Source of the DNA: Microbulbifer aggregans
Lineage (GTDB): Bacteria > Pseudomonadota > Gammaproteobacteria > Pseudomonadales > Cellvibrionaceae
DNA: 64,000 nucleotides
Assembly (NCBI RefSeq): GCF_020524005.1
Contig: NZ_JAIVKK010000007.1
Location: 1 to 64,000, forward strand
Direction of reading: 5' to 3'
Within the stretch, counting starts at the first letter, position 1. Each line of letters begins with the position of its first letter. Below the pieces are notes generated by a model. That model was not told the DNA's origin and searched no databases. It was given only the letters and a program-made list of their open reading frames with translations. The position numbers and the translations under genes were made by a program. Shown here in pieces: positions 33,166 to 42,538 of the stretch.

Positions 33166-33591
33166 ATGACCCGAATAGATTTCTACGTCCTCCCCTCCGA
33201 AAACCCGGGAGAAATCGACCTCTTCGCCTGTCGCCTCGCAGAAAAGGCGTTCCGCAGTGGATTGCGGGTGCTGATTGCCGTGGACGACAGTGAACGGGCG
33301 CAAAAGCTGGACGAGCTGCTGTGGACATTTCGGGAAGACAGCTTCCTGCCCCACGCACCGCAGAATGCCGACCAGCAGGCGGCCATCGAGATCAACAGCG
33401 GCGAAGATCCCGGCATGCATCACGGCCTGCTGATCAATCTTTGTGCTGACATTCCCACCTGGTTCAGCCGCTTTGACCGCCTCGCAGAGATCGTCTGCCA
33501 GCATCCGGATTCCCTCAGCCGCTCAAGAACTCGTTATAGCCACTTCCGTGACAGGGGATATCCGTTACAATCCCATAAAATCCCCAACTGA
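33166..33591 (+). CDS. holC: DNA polymerase III chi subunit
   Basis: Encodes 141 residues. The start MTRIDFYVLPSENPGEIDLFACRLAEKAFRSG and the segment LDELLWTFREDSFLPHAP are typical of HolC, which with psi links the clamp loader to single-strand binding protein. The C-terminal 15 residues (after about 125) are basic and not conserved. The position between pepA and valS supports the call. Confidence 0.9.
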   Translation: MTRIDFYVLPSENPGEIDLFACRLAEKAFRSGLRVLIAVDDSERAQKLDELLWTFREDSFLPHAPQNADQQAAIEINSGEDPGMHHGLLINLCADIPTWFSRFDRLAEIVCQHPDSLSRSRTRYSHFRDRGYPLQSHKIPN

Positions 33592-33613
33592 CACCGAATC
33601 TGAATCAGCTTCC

Positions 33614-34456
33614 ATGTCCGGTCGAAAAAAGAACAGAAAGCACCAGCGAGGCCAGCCCCCGAGTGAACTGCTCAACGAGCTCAGTTCCCTGAGGGAGCTG
33701 CTCGGCAGTGATCAGGAAGCCGATATCCCCCTTCTTGACCAGGTCGCCGAACCCGGCTCCGCGCCCGTCAATCCGACGCCAGCACGCCCGGCAGCGATCC
33801 AGCGCCCACTTGAAGAAGCAGACCTGCCGATATTGTTCAGCCCAATCGACGAGGAACCGGTCGAAGATTACTCGTTCGAATTGAGCGATGCCGACCGCGA
33901 ACTACTGCGCCCCCTGCAAGCCCTGCCCCGCGGAGACGAACACGCAGCTGCAGGCGCACCCCAACCAGAATCAATCGCGGCCGAAGCCCCCCGGGCGGAA
34001 GCCGCAAAACCTGCGGAAAAATACGTGCAGCCAGAAACAGCGAAGCCAGCCGCTCGGGAAGAGTTTCAACCGGGACTGTTTGACGGCCCGAAGAAACCAG
34101 CCGCCGAGAGCAAACGAGTGGAACCCAAGGCAATCGAAGCCGAACCAGCAAAACCCGCGCCCGCCGTCATAGCCACCGGTGAAAACCCCTTCCTGCCTCC
34201 ACATATTCGCGCAAGATTGACCGGCGGCCGGATACCCAGGACAGAAGAGAAAGAAGGCACTACAACACAAGAAGTACAGCCGGAAACCCCGGAGCATCAG
34301 TCCCAGGCAGCTCCCGAATCCACTGAAGCGCCAAAACTCAGTAATCGAGAGCTGTTGATTGAGCAACTGGTAGCAGAGCAGCTGCACGAACTCGAGCGCC
34401 AACTGCGAGCCAACATTACTGCCATGGTGGACGAGATATACTTCAAAAAGTCCTGA
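33614..34456 (+). CDS. Pro/Ala/Glu-rich protein of unknown function between holC and valS
   Basis: From ATG at 33614 it encodes 280 residues. The N-terminus is strongly basic (MSGRKKNRKHQRGQPPSE). An acidic stretch follows, then a long low-complexity region rich in Pro, Ala, Glu and Lys (about 100-230) that is likely disordered. The C-terminus (about 235-280, NRELLIEQLVAEQLHELERQ) looks helical or coiled-coil. It contains no recognised domain. Its 22-bp spacing from holC suggests one transcript. The clean, in-frame conserved ends argue that it is real rather than a spurious frame. Confidence 0.7.
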   Translation: MSGRKKNRKHQRGQPPSELLNELSSLRELLGSDQEADIPLLDQVAEPGSAPVNPTPARPAAIQRPLEEADLPILFSPIDEEPVEDYSFELSDADRELLRPLQALPRGDEHAAAGAPQPESIAAEAPRAEAAKPAEKYVQPETAKPAAREEFQPGLFDGPKKPAAESKRVEPKAIEAEPAKPAPAVIATGENPFLPPHIRARLTGGRIPRTEEKEGTTTQEVQPETPEHQSQAAPESTEAPKLSNRELLIEQLVAEQLHELERQLRANITAMVDEIYFKKS

Positions 34457-34618
34457 GGTCCCTGGCACCCCGCCTTCCGCCAGCCAACTATCACGGCCTT
34501 TTGCCAGCACCTTCCCGACGGTATAATTCCGCCCCTTTTACGTATTCATCGCCCCCCGGTGCCGCAGCGAGCGGGTTCCGGGCGGCCAAGCCAGACAAAG
34601 CAAGGCACTCCCCCGCGC

Positions 34619-37390
34619 ATGGACAAGACATACCAGCCCAACGCCATCGAACAGCAGTGGTACAAAACCTGGGAAGAAAACGGCTACTTCAAGCCCTCAG
34701 GTGACACCCAAGCCGACCCCTACTGCATCATGATCCCGCCGCCCAACGTGACCGGCAGCCTGCATATGGGCCACGGTTTCCAGGAATCCATCATGGACGC
34801 CCTGATCCGCTACCACCGCATGAAGGGTGACAACACCCTGTGGCAAGTGGGTACCGACCACGCCGGTATCGCCACCCAGATGGTGGTGGAGCGTCTTTTG
34901 GGCGCCGAAGGCAAGTCCCGTCATGAGCTGGGTCGCGACAAGTTCATCGAGAAAGTGTGGGAGTGGAAGGAAGAGTCCGGCGGCAACATCACCCGCCAGC
35001 TGCGCCGCCTCGGCGCCAGCCCGGACTGGTCCCGCGAACGCTTCACCATGGACGACGGTTTCTACAAGGCGGTACAGGAAGTCTTTATCCGCCTGTACGA
35101 AGACGACCTGATCTACCGCGGCAAGCGCCTGGTGAACTGGGACCCGAAACTGCACACCGCAATTTCCGACCTGGAAGTACTGAACGAGGAAGAACAGGGC
35201 CACCTGTGGCACTTCCGCTATCCGCTGTCCGACGGTTCCGGTCACCTCGTCGTTGCCACCACCCGCCCGGAAACCATGCTCGGCGATACTGCGGTGGCGG
35301 TGCACCCGGAAGATGAGCGCTACAAGCACCTGATCGGCAAGACCATCAAGCTGCCGCTGGCAGACCGCGAAATCCCGATCATCGGCGACGACTACGTCGA
35401 CCGCGAATTCGGTACCGGCTGCGTGAAGATCACCCCGGCGCACGACTTCAACGACTACGAGATGGGCCAGCGCCACAGCCTCGAGATGATCAACATCCTC
35501 GACGCCGACGCCAACCTGAACGACAACGTGCCGGAAAAATACCGCGGCATGGAGCGCTTCGCCGCGCGCCAGCAAATCGTCGATGACCTGGACGCCATCG
35601 GCTGTCTGGAAAAAATCGAGCCACACACCTTGAAGGTACCCCGCGGTGACCGCTCCGGTGTTGTCATCGAACCGTGGCTCACCGACCAGTGGTACGTTAA
35701 AACCCAGCCGCTGGCAGACGAAGCCATCAAGGTGGTGGAAGACGGCCGCGTGGAATTCGTACCGAAAAACTACGAGAACATGTATTTCTCCTGGATGCGC
35801 GATATCCAGGACTGGTGTATCTCCCGCCAGCTGTGGTGGGGCCACCGTATTCCGGCCTGGTACGACAACGACGGCAACGTCTACGTCGGTCGCAGCGAAG
35901 AAGAAGTACGCAAGAAGCACAATCTGGGCGATATCGAACTGCGTCAGGACGACGACGTCCTCGACACTTGGTTCTCCTCCGGCCTGTGGACCTTCGGTAC
36001 CCTGGGCTGGCCGGAAGAAACCCCCGAGCTGGCGGCGTTCCACCCGACTTCCGTACTGGTCACCGGTTTCGACATCATCTTCTTCTGGGTTGCGCGCATG
36101 ATGATGCTGACCCTGTACTTCAAGAAGGAAGTGCCCTTCAAGACCGTGTACGTGCACGGCCTGGTGCGTGACAGCCACGGCCAGAAGATGTCCAAATCCA
36201 AGGGTAACGTACTCGACCCCATCGACCTGATCGACGGTATCGACCTGGAAAGCCTGGTGCAGAAACGTACCGCCGGCATGATGGTGCCGCGCCTGCGCGA
36301 GAAGATCGAAAAGCAGACCCGCAAGGAATTCCCGGAAGGCCTCGCGTCTTACGGTACCGACGCCCTGCGTTACACCTATTACTCGCTGGCCTCCACCGGC
36401 CGCGACATCAAGTTCGATGTAGGCCGTATCGAAGGCTTCCGCAACTTCTGTAACAAGATCTGGAACGCGTCCCGCTACGTGCTGCAGAACTGCGAAGGTC
36501 ACGACTGCGGCCAGGACGGCAGCGAGAATTTCGAGCTGTCCATTGCCGATCGCTGGATCATCTCCCTGCTGCAGCGCACGGAAATTGCCATAAAAGAAGC
36601 CATCGATAACTACCGTTTCGATCTCGCTTCACAAGCGCTGTACGACTTCGTCTGGGGCGAGTACTGCAGCTGGTACCTGGAACTGTCCAAGCCGGTACTG
36701 TGGGACGACAACGCCTCTGACGCGGTGAAGAAAGGCACCCGCCGTACCCTGATCCGCGTGCTGGAAACCATCCTGCGCCTGGCGCACCCGCTGATGCCGT
36801 ATATCACCGAGGAAATCTGGCAGCGTGTGAAAGAACTCGCGGGCCAGTCCGGCGATACCATCATGCTGCAGAAGTACCCGGAAGCGAACGAGCACCGTAT
36901 CGACGAAAATGCCGAAGCGGCGATTGCCTGGCTGAAAGGCGTGATCGAAGGTGCGCGCAATATTCGCGGTGAAATGAATATTTCCCCGGCGAAGAAGATC
37001 CCGCTGATCCTGCGCAACGGTTCCGAGCGCGACGCGGACCTGCTGAAGCAGACCCGCAGCCTGCTGATAAAACTCGCCAGCCTCGAGTCCATCGAGTGGC
37101 TGGAAGAAGGCGCCACCGCACCGGCCTCTTCCACCGCGCTGGTCGGTGACCTGGAACTGTTGGTGCCCATGGCTGGCCTGATTGATGTGGAAGCGGAATC
37201 CGCGCGCGTGCTGAAAGAGCTGGACAAGCTCGATAAGGAACTCGCCCGCATCGCCGGCAAACTGCAGAACCCGAACTTTGTCGACAAGGCGCCGGAAGCA
37301 GTAGTTGCCAAGGAAAAAGCCAGACAGGCTGAGATGGAGAGTGCTCGGGCTCGTTTTGCAGAGCAGCTGGAGTCTTTGAAAAACCTTTGA
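34619..37390 (+). CDS. valS: Valyl-tRNA synthetase
   Basis: Encodes 923 residues. It is a class I synthetase charging tRNA-Val, with an editing domain that removes mischarged threonine. The ATP-binding motif is [13 protein letters not shown] (HIGH-type), with KMSKS in [14 protein letters not shown]. The zinc-free gammaproteobacterial core, the anticodon-binding domain and the C-terminal coiled coil ([28 protein letters not shown]) are complete. ATG at 34619 gives the family start [24 protein letters not shown]. Confidence 0.96.
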   Translation: MDKTYQPNAIEQQWYKTWEENGYFKPSGDTQADPYCIMIPPPNVTGSLHMGHGFQESIMDALIRYHRMKGDNTLWQVGTDHAGIATQMVVERLLGAEGKSRHELGRDKFIEKVWEWKEESGGNITRQLRRLGASPDWSRERFTMDDGFYKAVQEVFIRLYEDDLIYRGKRLVNWDPKLHTAISDLEVLNEEEQGHLWHFRYPLSDGSGHLVVATTRPETMLGDTAVAVHPEDERYKHLIGKTIKLPLADREIPIIGDDYVDREFGTGCVKITPAHDFNDYEMGQRHSLEMINILDADANLNDNVPEKYRGMERFAARQQIVDDLDAIGCLEKIEPHTLKVPRGDRSGVVIEPWLTDQWYVKTQPLADEAIKVVEDGRVEFVPKNYENMYFSWMRDIQDWCISRQLWWGHRIPAWYDNDGNVYVGRSEEEVRKKHNLGDIELRQDDDVLDTWFSSGLWTFGTLGWPEETPELAAFHPTSVLVTGFDIIFFWVARMMMLTLYFKKEVPFKTVYVHGLVRDSHGQKMSKSKGNVLDPIDLIDGIDLESLVQKRTAGMMVPRLREKIEKQTRKEFPEGLASYGTDALRYTYYSLASTGRDIKFDVGRIEGFRNFCNKIWNASRYVLQNCEGHDCGQDGSENFELSIADRWIISLLQRTEIAIKEAIDNYRFDLASQALYDFVWGEYCSWYLELSKPVLWDDNASDAVKKGTRRTLIRVLETILRLAHPLMPYITEEIWQRVKELAGQSGDTIMLQKYPEANEHRIDENAEAAIAWLKGVIEGARNIRGEMNISPAKKIPLILRNGSERDADLLKQTRSLLIKLASLESIEWLEEGATAPASSTALVGDLELLVPMAGLIDVEAESARVLKELDKLDKELARIAGKLQNPNFVDKAPEAVVAKEKARQAEMESARARFAEQLESLKNL

Positions 37391-37475
37391 TGTTTTTTGG
37401 CTGTCCCTAAGGAGCCCTGTTTTCTTCCCGAGGCGGCAAAGCCCCAAGATCCAGACAATTACTTCGCAAGTCATT

Positions 37476-37506
37476 AAAGGCGCCCCACAAGGGGCGCCTT
37501 TTTTGT
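37476..37506 (+). terminator. Rho-independent terminator of valS
   Basis: AAAGGCGCCCC, loop ACAA, GGGGCGCCTTTTTTG: an 11-bp GC-rich stem followed by six T. It lies 86 bases after the valS stop and 137 bases before nuoA, separating the two operons. Confidence 0.9.
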
Positions 37507-37642
37507 TCACGTTCGAAATAAAAAATCAAATTCGATGTCCGGTGCAGGATCCCGCCAGGCTTACTTATGGGTGCACCCTCAAAGCGGTACGCCAACCTAC
37601 GAACTACACTACGGACAACACAGATAAAGCCAAATAAATCAA

Positions 37643-38044
37643 ATGTCCCCAACAACCATCTGGCCACTACTGGTTTACGCTCTCGCAATCTTCGCATTGA
37701 TCGCGCTGATGCTCGGCCTGTCCCATACCCTGGGGCAGAAACGTCGCGATCCCGCCACTCACGAACCTTACGAATCCGGAATAGTCCCGGTGGGCGACGC
37801 ACATCTGCGTATTTCCGTCGGCTATTACCTCGTTGCGATTCTGTTCGTCATATTCGACCTTGAAGCCGTGTATTTATTTGCCTGGGCCGTGGCCGTACGC
37901 GAAGCCGGTTTGCCGGGTTTCATCGAGGCGACTATTTTCATAGGGATTCTGCTTGTAGGGCTGGTCTATGTATGGCGCCTTGGGGCACTGGACTGGGGCC
38001 CGGAGATATCCAAAGCCCGCTCGGATAACAGCAATAACTGCTAG
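37643..38044 (+). CDS. nuoA: NADH-quinone oxidoreductase subunit A
   Basis: Encodes 133 residues with three membrane helices (about 6-27, 62-84 and 92-113). The family signature YESGIVPVGDAHLRISVGYYLVAILFVIFDLEAVYLFAWA is present. Subunit A links the membrane arm to the quinone site. It is the first gene of a 13-gene operon encoding complex I, which oxidises NADH, reduces quinone and pumps protons across the inner membrane. Confidence 0.95.
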   Translation: MSPTTIWPLLVYALAIFALIALMLGLSHTLGQKRRDPATHEPYESGIVPVGDAHLRISVGYYLVAILFVIFDLEAVYLFAWAVAVREAGLPGFIEATIFIGILLVGLVYVWRLGALDWGPEISKARSDNSNNC

Positions 38045-38089
38045 AAAAAATTCCCGCTTGAGCACCCGGGTTTTCTGCAAGGACGCACT

Positions 38090-38782
38090 ATGCGCTGGCA
38101 ACTGACGCGCGCCGGGCAGCCCCCCGCGCACGACAACCTTATCGCGACAGACAGCACGCCAAACGACAGCGAAGCCTTTTCCGAGGAGGTGCGTAAAAGT
38201 GTGCTGCTGACCAAACTGGAAGATCTCGCCGCCTGGAGCCGGGCCAATTCCCTGTGGCCTTTCAATTTCGGGCTTTCGTGCTGTTATGTGGAAATGGCTA
38301 CGGCGTTTACCAGCCGCCATGACCTGGCCCGTTTCGGTTCGGAGGTAATTCGAGCCACACCGCGACAAGCCGACCTGATCGTAATTTCCGGTACTGTATT
38401 TATAAAAATGGCACCGGTCATCCAGCGCCTGTACGAGCAGATGGTGGAACCACGCTGGGTTATTTCCATGGGATCCTGTGCCAACTCCGGCGGCATGTAT
38501 GACATTTACAGTGTGGTGCAGGGGGTCGATCGCTTTCTCCCCGTAGACGTCTATGTACCGGGCTGTCCGCCACGACCGGAAGCCCTGATGCAGGGACTGA
38601 CGCTGCTGCAAAAATCTGTCGCCAGTGAACGCCGCTCACTGAGCTGGCTAATCGATGACAAGGGCGCGCAGGAAGTACCGCGTAAATCCGTGGTCAACCG
38701 GCTCGGAAAGCCGAGCCAGCGGGATGCACATCGCGACGAACGTATGGCAGTGAAAAAGCTGCGTTCCCCTGACAGCGTGTAG
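38090..38782 (+). CDS. nuoB: NADH-quinone oxidoreductase subunit B
   Basis: Encodes 230 residues. It holds the terminal Fe-S cluster N2, next to the quinone. Cys ligands appear in [23 protein letters not shown] and [11 protein letters not shown]. The C-terminal 35 residues (after the helix [10 protein letters not shown]) are a basic extension. It is 45 bp downstream of nuoA and 6 bp upstream of nuoCD. Confidence 0.95.
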   Translation: MRWQLTRAGQPPAHDNLIATDSTPNDSEAFSEEVRKSVLLTKLEDLAAWSRANSLWPFNFGLSCCYVEMATAFTSRHDLARFGSEVIRATPRQADLIVISGTVFIKMAPVIQRLYEQMVEPRWVISMGSCANSGGMYDIYSVVQGVDRFLPVDVYVPGCPPRPEALMQGLTLLQKSVASERRSLSWLIDDKGAQEVPRKSVVNRLGKPSQRDAHRDERMAVKKLRSPDSV

Positions 38783-38788
38783 CCCAAC

Positions 38789-40615
38789 ATGGAGAGCGTC
38801 CTTGCCCGCAGTGAATTTCCGCCCAGCGTTTACGCATCCGCCGCGGCGGACTTTATCCACGACTTGGGCAGCGAAAGCAGCGGGCACACGGAATTTCACT
38901 ACTGGCTGCAGCCCGATGTTGCCGCCCTGCCTACCCCCTTCCCCACCCTGTGGACAGGGAGCGCCCAGCTGTTACCGCTGCTGCGCTGGCTGAAAAGCGG
39001 AATCTCCCGCCCCTTTGCCATGCTCTACGACCTCAGTGCCATCGATGAGCGCCAGCGCCAGCATCGCGGAGAAGGCCCCACCGAACAGCCCGCCAGTGAC
39101 TTCACCCTGGTATATCAGCTGCTCTCGCTGGAACGCGATCTGTTTATTGTTATCAAAGTGGCGCTGGATGCGGAGCGACTGTCTGCGCCGTCCATCACTA
39201 CGGTGTGGCCAGCAGCAAACTGGTACGAGCGCGAGGTGTGGGATCTGTTCGGGATCGACTTTGCCGGCCACCCGCACCTGACCCGTATCCTGATGCCACA
39301 CACGTGGCAGGGGCACCCGCTGCGCAAGGAACATCACGCCCGCGCCACCGAAGTGGACCCGTTTACCCTGTCGCGGCACAAGCAAAGTGTCGAACAGGAA
39401 GCTCTGCGTTTTCACCCGGAAGACTGGGGCATGTCCCGCGCGAGTGATACGTCGGAATACATGTTCCTGAACCTCGGTCCCAACCACCCCAGCGTACACG
39501 GGGTTTTCCGCGTGGCGCTGCAACTCGACGGCGAGCGCATCGTCGATGCGGTGCCGGATATCGGCTATCACCATCGCGGTGCAGAAAAGATGGCCGAGCG
39601 TCAGGCCTGGCACAGTTATCTCCCATACACCGACCGCGTGGATTATCTGGGCGGGGTGATGAACAACCTGCCGTACGTACTGGCGCTGGAACAGCTGGCG
39701 GGTGTCCCGGTACCTGAACGCGCTCAGGTGATCCGGGTGATGCTATGTGAGCTGTTCCGTATTGCCAGCCACCTGGTGTTTTACGGGACCTTTGCCCAGG
39801 ATGTTGGCCAGATGTCGCCGGTGTTTTATATGTTCGAGGACCGGGAAAAGCTGTTCGGCATCGTCGAGGCCATCACCGGTGGGCGTATGCACCCGGCCTG
39901 GTTCCGCATCGGTGGTGTCGCCCAGGACCTGCCACAGGGCTGGGACAAACTCATAACGCAATTTCTCGACTATCTACCGGCTCGCCTGCGGGAATACGAC
40001 GGTATGGTGCTGAAGAACCGCATTCTGCAAAAACGCACCCGAGGTATCGGCGCCTACGACACCAAAACAGCACTTGAGTGGGGTGTCACCGGACCGGGAC
40101 TGCGCGCCACCGGTCTGGGTTGGGACCTGCGCAAGAAACGCCCCTACAGCAGCTACGATCAGTTCGATTTTGAAATACCGGTATTCGACGGTGGCGACAG
40201 TTATGACCGCTGCCGGCTGCGGGTCGAAGAGATCCATCAGAGCCTGCGGATCATCCGCCAGTGTGTGGACAACATGCCCAGCGGCCACTACAACTCCGAC
40301 CACCCCCTCACTACACCACCGCGTAAAGCGCGCACCATGGAAGATATTGAAACCCTGATCCAGCATTTCCTGAATAACAGCTGGGGGCCGGTGATGCCAC
40401 CAGGTGAAACCTGCGCGCCCATTGAAGCCACCAAAGGGCTGAACAGCTACCAGATCATCAGCGACGGCAACACCAACTCTTACCGGACCCGTATTCGCAC
40501 CCCATCATTCCCGCACCTGCAGATGATTCCCAAACTGTGCCGGGGGCTGTTTGTGTCCGACCTGATCGCCATTATCGCCAGCATCGACTTCGTGATGGCC
40601 GATGTAGACCGCTAG
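38789..40615 (+). CDS. nuoCD: NADH-quinone oxidoreductase fused subunits C and D
   Basis: Encodes 608 residues: subunit C (about 1-190, [31 protein letters not shown]) fused to subunit D (about 210-608, [49 protein letters not shown]). The fusion is a hallmark of gammaproteobacterial complex I. Subunit D carries the quinone-pocket His and Tyr. The last 79 bases were checked for overlap; the frame ends cleanly 8 bp before nuoE. Confidence 0.95.
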   Translation: MESVLARSEFPPSVYASAAADFIHDLGSESSGHTEFHYWLQPDVAALPTPFPTLWTGSAQLLPLLRWLKSGISRPFAMLYDLSAIDERQRQHRGEGPTEQPASDFTLVYQLLSLERDLFIVIKVALDAERLSAPSITTVWPAANWYEREVWDLFGIDFAGHPHLTRILMPHTWQGHPLRKEHHARATEVDPFTLSRHKQSVEQEALRFHPEDWGMSRASDTSEYMFLNLGPNHPSVHGVFRVALQLDGERIVDAVPDIGYHHRGAEKMAERQAWHSYLPYTDRVDYLGGVMNNLPYVLALEQLAGVPVPERAQVIRVMLCELFRIASHLVFYGTFAQDVGQMSPVFYMFEDREKLFGIVEAITGGRMHPAWFRIGGVAQDLPQGWDKLITQFLDYLPARLREYDGMVLKNRILQKRTRGIGAYDTKTALEWGVTGPGLRATGLGWDLRKKRPYSSYDQFDFEIPVFDGGDSYDRCRLRVEEIHQSLRIIRQCVDNMPSGHYNSDHPLTTPPRKARTMEDIETLIQHFLNNSWGPVMPPGETCAPIEATKGLNSYQIISDGNTNSYRTRIRTPSFPHLQMIPKLCRGLFVSDLIAIIASIDFVMADVDR

Positions 40616-40623
40616 GTAAGCAG

Positions 40624-41133
40624 ATGCCAGAACCACCCCCGATACAACAGTTAAGCGCGGACGAAATTGCAGAAATTGAGCACGAGGCAGCGGCCTACCC
40701 CACACGCCAGCCACTCGGGCTCGAAGCACTACGCATTGTGCAGCAGTATCGCGGCTGGGTTTCCGATGGCGCACTACAGGCGCTGGCACACTATCTCAAA
40801 GTACCCGTTGCCGAACTCGATAGCCTGGCAACCTATTACCAGCTGATTTTCCGCCAGCCGGTGGGGCGCGAAGTCATGCTCCTTTGCAACAGCGCCTCGT
40901 GCTGGGTGATGGGGTGTAGCCGCGTACAAAAACATATCCGACAACAACTCAATATTGGCCCAGGGGAAACTACCGCCGACGGTATTTTCACCCTGCTGGA
41001 GACTCCCTGCCTCGGCGACTGCGACAAGGCACCGGTGATGATGGTAGGGACGGAAATGCATCGGCAACTGGATTCGGAAAAAATTGATGCGCTGATACGA
41101 GCTCTGCGGGAGCGACACCACAGTGAGGATTGA
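40624..41133 (+). CDS. nuoE: NADH-quinone oxidoreductase subunit E
   Basis: Encodes 169 residues, thioredoxin-like, binding a 2Fe-2S cluster (N1a). Cys ligands lie in LCNSASCWVMGCS (first two) and in ETPCLGDCDKAPVMM (last two). ATG at 40624 is chosen over the longer upstream frame inside nuoCD. The TGA overlaps the nuoF start region by 11 bp. Confidence 0.94.
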   Translation: MPEPPPIQQLSADEIAEIEHEAAAYPTRQPLGLEALRIVQQYRGWVSDGALQALAHYLKVPVAELDSLATYYQLIFRQPVGREVMLLCNSASCWVMGCSRVQKHIRQQLNIGPGETTADGIFTLLETPCLGDCDKAPVMMVGTEMHRQLDSEKIDALIRALRERHHSED

Positions 41134-42445
41134 TACCAGCCTGCGCACACCGTTGACGAAAAATATCCGTGCGGGTACCTCCGGTGCCGTTCCTCTCGAC
41201 GACTACAGGAAAAACGGCGGTTATCGCGGACTGCAGAAAGCCCTGACTATGCCTCCTCGCGATATATCCAAACTGGTACAGGACGCCGGTCTGCGCGGCC
41301 GCGGCGGGGCCGGCTTCAATACCGGGCTCAAATGGAGCTTTGTTCCGTCGCAGGAGGATTACAGCGGGCAACGCTACCTGGTGTGTAACGCCGACGAGAT
41401 GGAGCCGGGCGCATTCAAGGACCGTTATCTGCTGGAACGGGATCCACACCTGTTGCTGGAAGGCATGGCAATTGCCGCCCGGGCGATTGGCGCGACCCGA
41501 GCCTATATATTCCTGCGCGGCGAATACCCCCTCGCAGCCGAGCGCCTGCGTTCGGCGATCGCCGAAGCAGAATCCGCTTCGCTGCTTGGTCCCGGGGTTT
41601 TTGGCGGTAAATTCAGTCTGCAGGTACACCTGCATCGCAGCGCCGGCAACTATATTTGCGGCGAGGAAACCGCGCTGCTGAATGCATTGGAAGGCAAGCG
41701 CGCCATTCCGCGAGCCAAGCCGCCATTTCCGCAGGTCAGTGGTCTCTGGGGTTGCCCCACTGTGGTCAATAACGTGGAAACCCTCTGCAATCTTCCGCAT
41801 CTGTTGATGCTGGGGGCGGAATGGTACCGCTCGCTCGGGCGTGGCAAGAACGCGGGCAGCAAACTTTTTGGTGTCAGCGGGCGGGTAAAAACCCCGGGAC
41901 TCTGGGAGCTGCCCATGGGTACCCCGATCCGGGAAATCGTCGAGCAATGCGGCGGTGGCATGCAGCCGGGCTACCAGTTACGTGGATTACTGCCGGGCGG
42001 TGGTTCGACAGATTTTCTTGGCCCACAGCATCTCGATCTCGCCATGGACTACGATGTGATAGGCAAGGCCGGCAGTCGTATGGGCACAGGCACCATTCTC
42101 GTCCTCGACGATAAAACCTGCCCGGTGGGCCTGGTGCTGAATTTGCAGCGTTTTTTCGCCCGGGAATCCTGTGGCTGGTGCACGCCCTGCCGCGATGGCC
42201 TGCCCTGGGTTGTGGATATTCTCGAACGTATTGAACAGGGACACGGCAAAAAGCAGGACCTGGATCTGCTGCAGGAACTGGCACACAGAATGGGGCCGGG
42301 AAAAACATTCTGCGCCCTCGCCCCCGGCGCAGCGGAGCCACTGGAAAGCAGCCTGAACTTGTTTTTAGCGGATTACGTCGCGCATATCGAACAGGGTTCC
42401 TGCCCCTATGCGCAAAACACTGCGCCGCTGATGGAAACAATCTGA
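41123..42445 (+). CDS. nuoF: NADH-quinone oxidoreductase subunit F (NADH and FMN binding)
   Basis: Encodes 440 residues. It is the site of NADH oxidation. The NADH/FMN loop is GLRGRGGAGFNTGLKWSFVP with VCNADEMEPGAFKDR, and the 4Fe-4S (N3) ligands are in ESCGWCTPCRDGL. The start is GTG at 41123 inside the end of nuoE, with GGGAG about 10 bases upstream; no ATG gives the complete N-terminus. It is followed by a 93-bp gap, the largest in the operon, that contains a hairpin. Confidence 0.93.
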   Translation: MRIDTSLRTPLTKNIRAGTSGAVPLDDYRKNGGYRGLQKALTMPPRDISKLVQDAGLRGRGGAGFNTGLKWSFVPSQEDYSGQRYLVCNADEMEPGAFKDRYLLERDPHLLLEGMAIAARAIGATRAYIFLRGEYPLAAERLRSAIAEAESASLLGPGVFGGKFSLQVHLHRSAGNYICGEETALLNALEGKRAIPRAKPPFPQVSGLWGCPTVVNNVETLCNLPHLLMLGAEWYRSLGRGKNAGSKLFGVSGRVKTPGLWELPMGTPIREIVEQCGGGMQPGYQLRGLLPGGGSTDFLGPQHLDLAMDYDVIGKAGSRMGTGTILVLDDKTCPVGLVLNLQRFFARESCGWCTPCRDGLPWVVDILERIEQGHGKKQDLDLLQELAHRMGPGKTFCALAPGAAEPLESSLNLFLADYVAHIEQGSCPYAQNTAPLMETI

Positions 42446-42510
42446 GCCGGCTCGCTGCGCTCGCGCTCACAATGTAAAAGAACTTCGATAACAGAGCAGA
42501 ACCAAAGGAC

Positions 42511-42533
42511 ACCGGCAGGGGATGCCGGTTTTC
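42511..42533 (+). promoter_or_regulatory. Terminator-like hairpin just upstream of nuoG
   Basis: ACCGGCA, loop GGGGA, TGCCGGT followed by TTTTC forms a 7-bp stem ending 9 bases before the nuoG ATG. The loop contains the only purine-rich ribosome-binding candidate for nuoG. The hairpin could reduce read-through into nuoG, or position the loop for ribosomes. Visible by eye only; no folding energy computed. Confidence 0.5.
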
Positions 42534-42538
42534 ATGTC

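Noticed and set aside
34697..36502. Long antisense frame across valS (601 codons)
   Set aside because: His/Val/Gly-rich product with no domain, lying on top of an unmistakable valyl-tRNA synthetase.
37391..37445. Possible degenerate copy of the composite palindrome after valS
   Set aside because: Only GGCTGTCCCTAAGGAGCC and GGCGGCAAAG resemble parts of the family; no pairing arms are present.
41123..41133. nuoE/nuoF overlap as a frameshift
   Set aside because: Both proteins are complete; the 11-bp overlap is ordinary translational coupling with a GTG start.
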